A program made the position numbers and the translations under genes. From NCBI GenBank assembly GCA_029266815.1, contig JAQSWC010000006.1, positions 1-15,712 on the forward strand: DNA of 15,712 bases, written 5' to 3'. Positions within the stretch are counted from its first letter, which is position 1. Each line of letters begins with the position of its first letter. The notes under the pieces are model-generated. The model was given only the letters and a program-made list of their open reading frames with translations, ran no database searches and had not been told where the DNA came from. Source of the stretch: Paucimonas sp. (lineage in GTDB: Bacteria > Pseudomonadota > Gammaproteobacteria > Burkholderiales > Burkholderiaceae_D). Below, piece after piece: positions 6,694 to 13,890 of this stretch.

Positions 6694-7782
6694 TTACGCC
6701 GCTAGGGTGGCGATAAGTGCACTGAGAAAGAGGCGGTTTTCTTCAGGAGTGCCGACGGTCACGCGCAGGCAGTTGTCCAGTAATGTGTGCATTTTACCCA
6801 CATTTTTGATCAGCACTTTCCGTTGCAGAAGACCATTGAAGACATCAGTGGCATTTTTGCCGACATTTCGAACGCGAAACAGCAAAAAATTGGCGGCTGA
6901 CGGGAAAACTTCGAGGTCCGGCAGCCTGGCAAGTTCGAGGGCAAGTTGCTCACGCTCCTTACGCAGCGCAGCCGCCTGCTTGTCCAGTACGTCGGCATGG
7001 TCGAGCACGAATTCCGCAGCAGCCTGGGTCAGCACATTGATGTTGTAGGGCGGACGAACCTTGTCGAACTCTCTCAACAAATCGTCGCCAGCCGACATGT
7101 AACCAAGGCGGATGCCTGCCAATCCGAGCTTGGACACGGTGCGCATTACCAGCAGATTGGGAAAATCCGGCAAGCGTGGCATGAAGCTCGTCTGCGCAAA
7201 CGGTTGATACGCTTCGTCCACGATCACCAGCGAAGTGCCTGCAGTGGCACGAAGAATTGTTTCGATGTGCGCCGCGTCGTAAAGATTCCCGGTAGGGTTG
7301 TTCGGATAAGCCAGGTAAATGATTGCGGGCTTCTGCTCTGCAATTGCAGCCAGCATGGCCGGCATATCGAGCGAGAAATCCGCTTTCAACGGCACGCCGA
7401 CAAAACGCATGCCTGCAAGCTGAGCGGACATCGCATACATCACAAAGGCCGGTACCGGCGCGAGCACGCACGCACCCGGCTTGGCGCAGGCGACCGACAC
7501 CATGGCAATCAATTCATCCGAGCCGTTGCCCAACACCACGCCATGGCGCGGGGGCACGCCGAGCTTCGCAATGATGCGCTGCTTCAATCCGGAATAGGAC
7601 GGCACGGGATAGCGGTTCATCGCGACGTCCGCGAGCCGCAGCCCGAGCTCCGCGCGCAAATCGTCCGGCAGCATAAAGGGATTTTCCATTGCATCGAGCT
7701 TCACCAGTCCCGACGCATCCGGAACATAGTAGGAAGCAAGCGCACGTACATCGTCGCGGATGATGTTTTCAATCAGAGACAT
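6694..7782 (-). CDS. hisC: Histidinol-phosphate aminotransferase HisC
   Basis: HisC transfers an amino group from glutamate to imidazole acetol phosphate, using pyridoxal phosphate. The 362-residue class I/II aminotransferase shows the PLP lysine Lys218 in RTVSKLGLAG. It also shows YPNNPTG (159-165), IVDEAY (187-192) and the N-terminal KLDAMENPF (28-36) typical of HisC. The conserved Arg is in LRVTVGTPEEN near the C-terminus. The ATG lies inside the last codons of the upstream methyltransferase (10-bp overlap) and has no clear Shine-Dalgarno sequence, so its translation probably depends on ribosomes finishing that gene. Paralogous HisC copies exist in many Burkholderiales; a second copy elsewhere cannot be excluded. 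Confidence 0.97.
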   Translation of the reverse strand: MSLIENIIRDDVRALASYYVPDASGLVKLDAMENPFMLPDDLRAELGLRLADVAMNRYPVPSYSGLKQRIIAKLGVPPRHGVVLGNGSDELIAMVSVACAKPGACVLAPVPAFVMYAMSAQLAGMRFVGVPLKADFSLDMPAMLAAIAEQKPAIIYLAYPNNPTGNLYDAAHIETILRATAGTSLVIVDEAYQPFAQTSFMPRLPDFPNLLVMRTVSKLGLAGIRLGYMSAGDDLLREFDKVRPPYNINVLTQAAAEFVLDHADVLDKQAAALRKEREQLALELARLPDLEVFPSAANFLLFRVRNVGKNATDVFNGLLQRKVLIKNVGKMHTLLDNCLRVTVGTPEENRLFLSALIATLAA

Positions 7783-8555
7783 AAGGATTGTTCATTGAGC
7801 GCCGCGAGGCGGGTTTCGATCAGTTTGCAATAGAGGGGATTCATCTCGAAACCCGTGAAATTCCGGTTGCAGCGGCGCGCCGCCACCGCAGTGGTGCCGC
7901 TGCCCATGAAAGGGTCGAGCACGATGCCGCCCGGCGGGCACGATGCTTTCACCATCCGCTCGACAATTTCAAGCGGCTTCTGTGTCGGATGGTCCGCCCG
8001 CTCCCGATGTTCGCGGTGCAGGCGCGACACGCTCCACACATCCTTCGGGTTGTAGCCCAGTTCCAGCCATTTCGAACCGACGAAGATCGAGCGCGAGCGC
8101 GCCTTCTTGGTCTCGGCGTCATACGGAATACGCACGGCATCAAGGTCGAAATAATAGTCTTTGCCCTTGGCGAAGAAGCCTATCGTGTCATGCACCGACG
8201 AAAAGCGCCGCGTGCTGCCGCCCATCGAGGGTACTCGTCGATCCCAGATGATTTCGTTAATCATTGTCATGCGCTTTTTCAGCATCACGAAAATTTCAGG
8301 CGAGTAGCGCCAGGTCAGGAAGATGTAAAGGCTACCGGATGCCTTCAGCTTGGGCAGCGCGACGTCGATCCAGCGTTCGGTCCATGCAAGGTAGGCATCC
8401 GCATCGAGCTTGTCCGAGTCGTTGCCGTAATCCTTTCCAAGGCCATACGGTGGATCGGCAACAATTAGGTCGACTTCGCCGTCCGGAATGCCTGCGATGC
8501 CGGCGAGTGCGTCTTCGCACATAACGCGGTTTAGCCAGGCATCGGAAAGATTCAT
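7773..8555 (-). CDS. Orphan beta-class DNA methyltransferase (adenine-N6 or cytosine-N4) inserted in the his cluster
   Basis: This is a SAM-dependent amino-methyltransferase of the N6_N4_Mtase family. The 260-residue protein has catalytic motif IV LIVADPPYGLG (DPPY at 34-37) before the SAM-binding motif I IVLDPFMGSGTT (FMGSG at 216-220). HPTQKP (189-194) lies between them and FTGFEMNP after, which is the beta-class order seen in CcrM and YhdJ. Residues 100-180, between the motifs, probably include target recognition; the DNA target is unknown. ATG at 8555 overlaps the hisD stop (ATGA) and is followed directly by the family-like N-terminus MNLSDAWLNRVMCEDAL; frame upstream of it is antisense-like hisD shadow. 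Its TGA lies inside hisC. No restriction endonuclease is in the window, so it looks solitary. Base use resembles its neighbours. Confidence 0.93.
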   Translation of the reverse strand: MNLSDAWLNRVMCEDALAGIAGIPDGEVDLIVADPPYGLGKDYGNDSDKLDADAYLAWTERWIDVALPKLKASGSLYIFLTWRYSPEIFVMLKKRMTMINEIIWDRRVPSMGGSTRRFSSVHDTIGFFAKGKDYYFDLDAVRIPYDAETKKARSRSIFVGSKWLELGYNPKDVWSVSRLHREHRERADHPTQKPLEIVERMVKASCPPGGIVLDPFMGSGTTAVAARRCNRNFTGFEMNPLYCKLIETRLAALNEQSLCL

Positions 8556-9865
8556 TTCAGGCGCATCTCGGCAGAGCGTGCGTGTGCCTGCAAGCCCTCG
8601 CCGTAAGCCAACTCCGCTGCGACCTTGCCCAGCGTTTGTGCGCCGGCTTCGCTGATATGGATGAGGCTGGAGCGTTTCTGGAAATCGTAAACGCCCAGAG
8701 GCGACGAGAAACGTGCGGTGCGCGAGGTCGGCAGCACGTGGTTGGGACCGGCACAGTAATCGCCCAGCGATTCGGAGGAGAAGCGGCCGAGGAACATCGC
8801 ACCCGCGTGGCGAATCCTGTCTGCCCATTGCTGCGGATTCTGGGCCGAGATTTCCAGGTGTTCGGCTGCGATCAGGTTGGCGATCTCGCACGCCTCTTCC
8901 ATGTCGCGCACCTTCACTAGCGCGCCACGATTCTGCAGCGAGACGCGGATCACGTCCTTGCGCGGCATGTCTTCCAGCAGCTTTGCAATGCTCGCCTCGA
9001 CCTTCGCAATGTAATCGCTGTCTGGGCACAGCATGATCGATTGCGCGAGCTCATCGTGTTCGGCCTGCGAGAACAGGTCCATCGCCACCCAGTCGGGATC
9101 GGTGCTGCCGTCGCACAAAACAAGAATTTCGGACGGCCCGGCAATCATGTCGATGCCGACAATGCCGAACACACGCCGCTTGGCCGCTGCCACGTAGGCA
9201 TTGCCGGGGCCGACGATCTTATCGACTTGCGGAATCGTCGCGGTACCGTAGGCCAAGGCGCCGACCGCCTGCGCGCCTCCAATAGTGAATACTCGGTCGA
9301 CACCGGCAATGGCCGCCGCAGCCAGTACCAGCTCATTCTTCACGCCGTTCGGCGTCGGCACCACCATGATCACTTCCTGGACGCCAGCAACCTTGGCCGG
9401 GATCGCATTCATCAGCACCGACGACGGATAGGCTGCCTTCCCGCCAGGTACGTAAATGCCGACCCGGTCCAGCGGTGTGACCTTTTGGCCGAGCACGGTA
9501 CCGTCGGCTTCTGTATATGAGAAACCGGCCGAGCCGCATTCCCGTTTCTGGCGCTCGTGATAACTGCGCACGCGGTCGGCGGCTGTTTGCAAGGCTGCAC
9601 GGCGCTGGACCGGCAAGCCTGCCAAAGCCTGATGCAGTTCATTCTGCGGAATTTCGAGCGCGGCCATGCTGCCACCCTGGAGGCGATCGAAGCGGTTGGT
9701 GTAGTCGAGCACCGCGGCATCGCCGCGTGCCTTAACGTCAGCCAGTATCTCAGCCGCAGCTCGGTCGATCGCCTCGTCTTCGCTTGCCTCAAAGGCGAGT
9801 ACATTTTTCAACTGACTCTCGAAATCCGGAGTGCCGGAGTCGAGTTTGCGAATCGTGATTGACAT
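8552..9865 (-). CDS. hisD: Histidinol dehydrogenase HisD
   Basis: HisD oxidises L-histidinol to L-histidine in two NAD-dependent steps with zinc. The 437-residue protein has the expected motifs. YVPGGKAAYPSSVLMNAIPA is at 138-157, and GPGNAYVAAAK, part of the NAD site, at 219-229. Zinc ligands are Gln267 and His270 in SQAEHDE, Asp369 in LGDYCAGPNHVLPT, and His428 in LQAHARSAEMR; Glu335-His336 of AAEHLE are catalytic. I chose ATG at 9865 because MSITIRKLDS matches family N-termini; the frame stays open 52 codons upstream but there it crosses the hairpin-rich spacer and the hisG end. No Shine-Dalgarno sequence precedes it. Its stop overlaps the methyltransferase start. Confidence 0.97.
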   Translation of the reverse strand: MSITIRKLDSGTPDFESQLKNVLAFEASEDEAIDRAAAEILADVKARGDAAVLDYTNRFDRLQGGSMAALEIPQNELHQALAGLPVQRRAALQTAADRVRSYHERQKRECGSAGFSYTEADGTVLGQKVTPLDRVGIYVPGGKAAYPSSVLMNAIPAKVAGVQEVIMVVPTPNGVKNELVLAAAAIAGVDRVFTIGGAQAVGALAYGTATIPQVDKIVGPGNAYVAAAKRRVFGIVGIDMIAGPSEILVLCDGSTDPDWVAMDLFSQAEHDELAQSIMLCPDSDYIAKVEASIAKLLEDMPRKDVIRVSLQNRGALVKVRDMEEACEIANLIAAEHLEISAQNPQQWADRIRHAGAMFLGRFSSESLGDYCAGPNHVLPTSRTARFSSPLGVYDFQKRSSLIHISEAGAQTLGKVAAELAYGEGLQAHARSAEMRLK

Positions 9866-9877
9866 GATATGTGTATA

Positions 9878-9890
9878 GGCCCTGCGGGCC
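9878..9890 (-). repeat. Hairpin 3 of the hisG-hisD spacer, next to the hisD start
   Basis: GGCCC (9878-9882) and GGGCC (9886-9890) pair perfectly across a 3-base loop. In the mRNA this short GC-rich stem ends 12 bases before the hisD ATG, where a ribosome would bind, so it could limit access to the start. Confidence 0.5.
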
Positions 9891-9903
9891 GGGTTTGCCC
9901 TGT

Positions 9904-9925
9904 GATTCCGGTCGACACCGGAATC
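9904..9925 (-). repeat. Hairpin 2 of the hisG-hisD spacer, resembling dispersed intergenic palindromes
   Basis: GATTCCGGT (9904-9912) and ACCGGAATC (9917-9925) form a perfect 9-bp stem with loop CGAC. The general form ATTCC...GGAAT followed by CAG resembles palindromes scattered between genes in many proteobacteria (for example the dRS3-type ATTCC-spacer-GGAAT repeats of Neisseria). Membership of a genome-wide family is inferred from resemblance only. Confidence 0.6.
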
Positions 9926-9955
9926 CAGCGGACTTGATGCATGAACGGCACTGTA

Positions 9956-9973
9956 TCCCGATTTGCATCGGGA
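9956..9973 (-). repeat. Hairpin 1 of the hisG-hisD spacer, just after the hisG stop
   Basis: TCCCGAT (9956-9962) and ATCGGGA (9967-9973) form a perfect 7-bp stem with loop TTGC, starting 16 bases after the hisG stop in the mRNA. No U-run follows, so it is not an intrinsic terminator. It could protect the 3' end of a murA-hisG message after processing. Part of the loop (GCATC) could instead pair with GATGC at 9936-9940. Confidence 0.6.
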
Positions 9974-9989
9974 CGACTCCTTCGGAAAT

Positions 9990-10643
9990 TTACTTTTTCG
10001 ACGCCTTCTCGAACGCCTCAAGAATTGGTTGCAGACGCTCGCGCTTCAGTTTCAACGCCGCCTGGTTCACCACCAGCCGCGACGAAATATCCATGATGTG
10101 TTCAACTTCACGCAAGTTGTTGGCGCGAAGCGTGCCGCCGGTGCTGACCAGGTCGACGATGGCATCCGACAAACCGACCAGCGGCCCCAGCTCCATCGAG
10201 CCGTACAGCTTGATCAGATCAACGTGCACGCCCTTGGCAGCAAAATGCTCGCGGGCGATGTGTACATACTTGGTCGCTACACGGAGCCGGGCGCCCTGGC
10301 GCACCGCTCTTTCATAATCAAGCCCACTCGGTACGGCCACTGACATGCGGCATTTCGCGATGCCGAGGTCGATCGGCTGATAAAGCCCCTCACCTCCGTG
10401 CTCGACCAGCACATCCTTGCCAGCCACGCCGAAATCCGCGGCGCCGTATTGCACGTAAGTAGGCACATCCGAAGCGCGCACGATGATCACGCGCACATTC
10501 GGGTCATTCGTCGGCAGGATCAGCTTGCGCGAACTTTCAGGATCTTCGGTGACGACGACGCCGGCCGCCTGCAACAAGGGCAGCGTTTCCTCGAAAATCC
10601 GGCCTTTCGAAAGCGCCAGCGTCAGTTGTTGCTGGCTCATCAT
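9990..10643 (-). CDS. hisG: ATP phosphoribosyltransferase catalytic subunit, short form HisG
   Basis: HisG joins ATP and PRPP to form phosphoribosyl-ATP, the committed and feedback-controlled step. The 217-residue protein is the short type: LTLALSKGRIFEETLPLL (7-24), the ASDVPTYVQYGAADFGVAGKDVL region (57-79) and the PRPP loop IVDLVSTGGTLRANNL (162-177) are present. The C-terminal regulatory domain of long HisG is missing. Short HisG works as a hetero-octamer with HisZ, a HisRS-like regulator that binds histidine; hisZ is not here. The start is either ATG at 10643 (ATGA overlap with murA) or the adjacent ATG at 10640. AAAGGG lies 4 bases before the first and 7 before the second, so 10640 is equally possible. 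Confidence 0.96.
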   Translation of the reverse strand: MMSQQQLTLALSKGRIFEETLPLLQAAGVVVTEDPESSRKLILPTNDPNVRVIIVRASDVPTYVQYGAADFGVAGKDVLVEHGGEGLYQPIDLGIAKCRMSVAVPSGLDYERAVRQGARLRVATKYVHIAREHFAAKGVHVDLIKLYGSMELGPLVGLSDAIVDLVSTGGTLRANNLREVEHIMDISSRLVVNQAALKLKRERLQPILEAFEKASKK

Positions 10644-11890
10644 TTGACCCTTTGGACATCCGCGCCGACGGCCGACAGCTTCACTTCCATGCGGTCGTAG
10701 CCGCGGTCGAGGTGGTAAATGCGGTCGACCAACGTTTCGCCCTGTGCTGCCATGCCGGCGATCACCAGCGAAGCGGAAGCGCGCAGGTCGGTTGCCATCA
10801 CCGGCGCGCCGACCAGCTTGTCCACGCCTTCGATGAAGGCAGTGTGGCCGTCGATGCCGATCTTCGCGCCGAGGCGGTTCAGCTCCTGCACGTGCATGAA
10901 GCGGTTCTCGAAAATCGTTTCGGATACGCTGCTGCTACCTTCGGCCACGCAATTCATCGCCATGAACTGCGCCTGCATGTCGGTGGGGAAGCCGGGATAT
11001 TCAGTGGTGCGGAAGCTGACCGCCTTGGGCCGTGCCGACATCTGCGCGCGGATCCAGTCGGGGCCGGTAGTAATGATCACGCCGGCTTCGCGCAGCTTGT
11101 CGAGCGCCACATCGAGAATGTCGGGACGCGTCTTCTTCAACGTCACGTCGCCGCCTGCCGCGGCCACTGCGCACAGGAAAGTGCCGGTCTCGATGCGGTC
11201 CGGAATCACGTGATGCGTGGCGCCGTGCAGGCTGTCGACGCCTTGCACCACGAGGCGGTCGGTGCCAATGCCGTCGATCTTGGCGCCCATGGCCACCAGC
11301 AGGTTGGCCAGATCGGTCACTTCCGGTTCACGAGCCGCATTTTCCAGCACGGTCTGCCCTTCGGCGAGCGTGGCGGCCATCAGCAGGTTTTCGGTGCCGG
11401 TGACCGTGATCATATCGGTCACGATGCGGCTACCGCGCAGCTTCTTGGCCTTGGCGTGGATATAACCGGCCTCGATCGTGATCTCTGCGCCCATTGCCTG
11501 CAAACCCTTGATGTGCTGGTCGACAGGACGGGAACCGATAGCGCATCCGCCTGGCAGCGAGACTTTCGCTTCACCGAAGCGCGCCAGCAGCGGCCCCAGC
11601 ACCAGGATGGAGGCGCGCATGGTTTTCACCAGTTCGTACGGCGCTTCCAGCTTGTCGATGGAGCGTCCGGACAGGTCGATCTTGTCGCCAATGTATTCGA
11701 TGCGCATACCCATCTGCTTCAGCAGCTTGAGCATGGTGTTCACGTCCTGCAGATGCGGCACATTCGACAGGTGAACAGTATCGGCGGTCAGCAAGCCGGC
11801 GCACAGGATGGGTAAGGCGGCATTTTTTGCACCGGCAATCGTGATTTCACCGGAGAGGCGTTTGCCGCCTTTGATCAAGAGCTTGTCCAT
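10640..11890 (-). CDS. murA: UDP-N-acetylglucosamine 1-carboxyvinyltransferase MurA
   Basis: MurA adds enolpyruvate from PEP to UDP-GlcNAc, the first committed step of peptidoglycan synthesis, in the cytoplasm. The 416-residue length is normal. Key residues are visible: Lys22-Asn23 in AGAKNAALPIL, the active-site loop LPGGCAIGSRPVD (112-124) with Cys116, the residue alkylated by fosfomycin in susceptible enzymes, and Asp304 in TTEYPGFPTDMQAQF. The loop has Ser where many homologues have Ala (GARPVD), a minor change. The gene lies 13 bp after ibaG, and its TGA overlaps the hisG start, which couples envelope synthesis to the head of the his genes. Confidence 0.98.
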   Translation of the reverse strand: MDKLLIKGGKRLSGEITIAGAKNAALPILCAGLLTADTVHLSNVPHLQDVNTMLKLLKQMGMRIEYIGDKIDLSGRSIDKLEAPYELVKTMRASILVLGPLLARFGEAKVSLPGGCAIGSRPVDQHIKGLQAMGAEITIEAGYIHAKAKKLRGSRIVTDMITVTGTENLLMAATLAEGQTVLENAAREPEVTDLANLLVAMGAKIDGIGTDRLVVQGVDSLHGATHHVIPDRIETGTFLCAVAAAGGDVTLKKTRPDILDVALDKLREAGVIITTGPDWIRAQMSARPKAVSFRTTEYPGFPTDMQAQFMAMNCVAEGSSSVSETIFENRFMHVQELNRLGAKIGIDGHTAFIEGVDKLVGAPVMATDLRASASLVIAGMAAQGETLVDRIYHLDRGYDRMEVKLSAVGADVQRVK

Positions 11891-11903
11891 CAGTTGCGTC
11901 CGT

Positions 11904-12140
11904 TCACTGGTTGAATTCTTCGGGGGTCAATGTCTTCATTGACAGGGCATGTATTTCTTCACGCATGCGGCCGCCGAGCGCGGCATAGACGATCTGATGC
12001 CGCTGCACCAGCCGTTTGCCGGCGAAGGCAGGTGAAACGATCACCGCCGTGAAATGCTGGCCGTCGCCTTCCACCTCCAGATGGGTGCAGTCGAGGCCGG
12101 CAGCAATATAGCTTTTCACAAGTTCAGGAGTTGGCAGCAC
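11904..12140 (-). CDS. ibaG: BolA family protein, IbaG/YrbA type
   Basis: BolA-family proteins pair with monothiol glutaredoxins to handle [2Fe-2S] clusters. The IbaG branch sits beside murA and the mla genes in many proteobacteria, including E. coli, as here. The 78-residue sequence shows the BolA core: a GLDCTHLEVEGDGQHFTAVIVSPAF strand region (15-39), the conserved KRLVQRHQIVY helix (42-52, His48) and the C-terminal EEIHALSMKTLTPEEF (61-76, His64). The start is GTG at 12140, chosen because MLPTPELVK matches family N-termini and GAGAG lies seven bases upstream. It lies 30 bp after the ABC permease and 13 bp before murA. Confidence 0.93.
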   Translation of the reverse strand: MLPTPELVKSYIAAGLDCTHLEVEGDGQHFTAVIVSPAFAGKRLVQRHQIVYAALGGRMREEIHALSMKTLTPEEFNQ

Positions 12141-12147
12141 GTTGATT

Positions 12148-12152
12148 CTCTC
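12148..12152 (-). promoter_or_regulatory. Ribosome binding site supporting the GTG start of ibaG
   Basis: GAGAG on the - strand, seven bases before the GTG at 12140. It supports the non-ATG start; no in-frame ATG lies close by. Confidence 0.5.
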
Positions 12153-12170
12153 GTTGGTTCTCTTTGTATA

Positions 12171-12926
12171 TCAGTGGCGCAGCTTGTAGCCGCTTGTCAG
12201 CAACCTTACCGCAAGGCCTGCCAGCGCAGCGAAAAATATCGACACGATGGCAAAGCTGGTCAGCGGCGGAATGTCGGATTGGCCGAAAAATCCGTAGCGG
12301 AAGCCGTCAATCATATAAAAAAACGGGTTGAAATGCGAAACCGTTTGCCAGAAAGGAGGCAGCGAGTGGATGGAGTAGAACACGCCGGAGAGAAAAGTCG
12401 CCGGCATGATCAGGAAATTCTGGAACGCCGCGAGCTGATCGAACTTTTCCGCCCAGATGCCGGCAATCACGCCCATGGTGCCGAGAATGCCAGCGCCGAG
12501 CAAGGCGAAGAGTGCAATCCACCAGGGCGCAACAAAAGAAAGATCCGCGAACCATGCTGTCACGACGAACACGCCAAAGCCGACGACCAACCCGCGTACG
12601 GCTGCGGCCAGCACGTAGGCGAAGTACATGTCCCAGTGCGACAGTGGCGGAAGCAGGATGAACACCAGATTGCCAGTGATTTTGGACTGGATCAGCGAAG
12701 ATGAGGTGTTGGCAAATGAATTCTGCAGCACGCTCATCATCACCAGGCCCGGTATCAGGAAGGAGGTGTAGCGCACCCCCGGATAGACCTGCACATGCTC
12801 TTCCAGCACATGCCCGAAAATCAGCAGGTACAGCATCGCGGTCAAAATGGGCGCCATGATGGTCTGCGTCGCTACCTTCCAGAAACGCAGCACTTCCTTG
12901 AACAACAGCGTGCGGAAGCCTGTCAT
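12171..12926 (-). CDS. ABC-2 type transporter permease (YadH-like)
   Basis: This is the membrane half of an ABC-2 type exporter. The 251-residue protein has an N-terminal cytoplasmic amphipathic segment (TGFRTLLFKEVLRFWKV) and about six hydrophobic segments. The family motif SGVFYSIHSLPPFWQTVSHFNPFFYMIDGFRYG lies in residues 185-218, close to the proline-rich re-entrant region of E. coli YadH and NodJ-like permeases. The substrate is unknown. Its place between mla genes and ibaG-murA suggests an envelope component but does not prove it. The ATG overlaps the ATPase stop by four bases (ATGA), so equal synthesis of the two subunits is likely. Confidence 0.93.
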   Translation of the reverse strand: MTGFRTLLFKEVLRFWKVATQTIMAPILTAMLYLLIFGHVLEEHVQVYPGVRYTSFLIPGLVMMSVLQNSFANTSSSLIQSKITGNLVFILLPPLSHWDMYFAYVLAAAVRGLVVGFGVFVVTAWFADLSFVAPWWIALFALLGAGILGTMGVIAGIWAEKFDQLAAFQNFLIMPATFLSGVFYSIHSLPPFWQTVSHFNPFFYMIDGFRYGFFGQSDIPPLTSFAIVSIFFAALAGLAVRLLTSGYKLRH

Positions 12927-13837
12927 TTCCCGCTCTCCATGATCTGCAGGAAGACGTCTTCGAGGTCAGCCTGCTGCAAATGCATGTCTTCGATGCGCGC
13001 GCCGCTTTCACGCAGCGTGGCGAGAATCGGCTCAACATCGGCGTAGTCATTGATGCGCAGAATGAACTGGTCCTCCGCAACCTGCGGCTGATCCGCATGC
13101 GACTGAAGAGGCTTCAGGCTGTCGGGAAGCGCATTCGGAGCCAGCTTCACAACGAGCTGCGAGCCGGAAATGCGTCTGATCAGCGCGGAAGTGGCGTCCA
13201 GCGCGACCACTTCACCCGCCTTGAGCATGGCGACCCGGTTGCACAGTGCCTGCGCTTCCTCAAGATAATGGGTGGTCAGCACTACGGTATGACCTTCGCG
13301 GTTCAGGCGGGCAATGAATTTCCACAGCGTCTGGCGCAACTCGACGTCGACGCCCGCGGTCGGTTCGTCGAGCACGATCACCGGCGGCTTGTGCACCAGC
13401 GCCTGCGCGACCAGTACTCGGCGTTTCATGCCGCCAGACAGCGAACGCATGTTGGCGTCAGCCTTGGACGTCAGATCCAAGTTGAACATTACCTCGTCGA
13501 TCCACGCATCATTTTTCTTCAAGCCGAAATAACCGGATTGCATGCGCAGGGTTTCGCGCACGGTGAAGAAAGGATCGAATACGAGCTCCTGCGGCACCAC
13601 GCCCAGGCGCCTGCGAGCCTCGCGGTAATCGCGCACTACGTCGTAGCCTTGTATCGCCACGCTGCCGGAGTCGGCGCGATTAAGGCCGGCAATGATGGAA
13701 ATCAGCGTGGTCTTGCCGGCACCGTTTGGGCCGAGCAGCCCGAAGAATTCGCCTTCCTCGATCGCAAACGACACGCCGCCAAGCGCGCGCAGCGACTTGT
13801 ACGACTTCTCGACGTTGACGATTTGGATGGCGGCCAT
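12923..13837 (-). CDS. ABC-2 type transporter ATP-binding protein (YadG-like)
   Basis: This is the ATPase partner of the following permease. The 304-residue protein has Walker A GPNGAGKTT (36-44), Q-loop Gln83, signature LSGGM (133-137), Walker B VIVLDEP (153-159) and H-loop His190 in VVLTTHYLEE. A C-terminal domain of about 80 residues ends in a LEDVFLQI motif, common in ABC-2/DrrA-like ATPases. I placed the start at ATG 13837, giving MAAIQIVNVEKSY; the upstream in-frame alternative at 13858 is TTG. The leader is pyrimidine-rich and lacks a Shine-Dalgarno sequence. A TATAAT box upstream suggests its own promoter. It differs from MlaF in partner and gene order, so it is not the mla ATPase. 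Confidence 0.94.
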   Translation of the reverse strand: MAAIQIVNVEKSYKSLRALGGVSFAIEEGEFFGLLGPNGAGKTTLISIIAGLNRADSGSVAIQGYDVVRDYREARRRLGVVPQELVFDPFFTVRETLRMQSGYFGLKKNDAWIDEVMFNLDLTSKADANMRSLSGGMKRRVLVAQALVHKPPVIVLDEPTAGVDVELRQTLWKFIARLNREGHTVVLTTHYLEEAQALCNRVAMLKAGEVVALDATSALIRRISGSQLVVKLAPNALPDSLKPLQSHADQPQVAEDQFILRINDYADVEPILATLRESGARIEDMHLQQADLEDVFLQIMESGK

Positions 13838-13890
13838 GATGAGGAAGGAAGCGCGCAAACCGGAATGCGGAATGCGCGCGGAAACCCACG

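Noticed and set aside
6946..7833. Long + strand frame (295 codons) opposite hisC
   Set aside because: It is antisense to an intact hisC and has no domain or plausible ribosome site.
7773..8555. Restriction-modification system
   Set aside because: No endonuclease, specificity subunit or control protein lies beside the methyltransferase; both neighbours are his genes.
7773..8555. Recent mobile insertion into the his operon
   Set aside because: No flanking repeats, transposase, integrase or scar is visible and base use matches the neighbours; the overlaps point to a settled arrangement.
8553..9029. N-terminal extension of the methyltransferase to 418 residues
   Set aside because: The extra residues are an alternate frame of hisD, Arg/Gly-rich and without a domain; the ATG at 8555 gives a normal beta-class N-terminus and an ATGA junction.
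9956..9973. Intrinsic terminator after hisG
   Set aside because: The stem is perfect but short, and no U-run follows in the transcript.
9866..10021. N-terminal extension of HisD by 52 residues
   Set aside because: The extension is Arg/Ser-rich, crosses three hairpins and overlaps the hisG 3' end; MSITIRKLDS is the family start.
10600..10700. Histidine-rich leader peptide attenuator before hisG
   Set aside because: hisG starts inside the murA stop codon, so there is no leader space and no run of His codons there.
10652..11815. Long open frame on the + strand (387 codons) opposite murA
   Set aside because: murA is certain on the other strand; the antisense product is rich in His, Gln, Val and Asp with no family motif, as expected for a mirror frame in GC-rich coding DNA.
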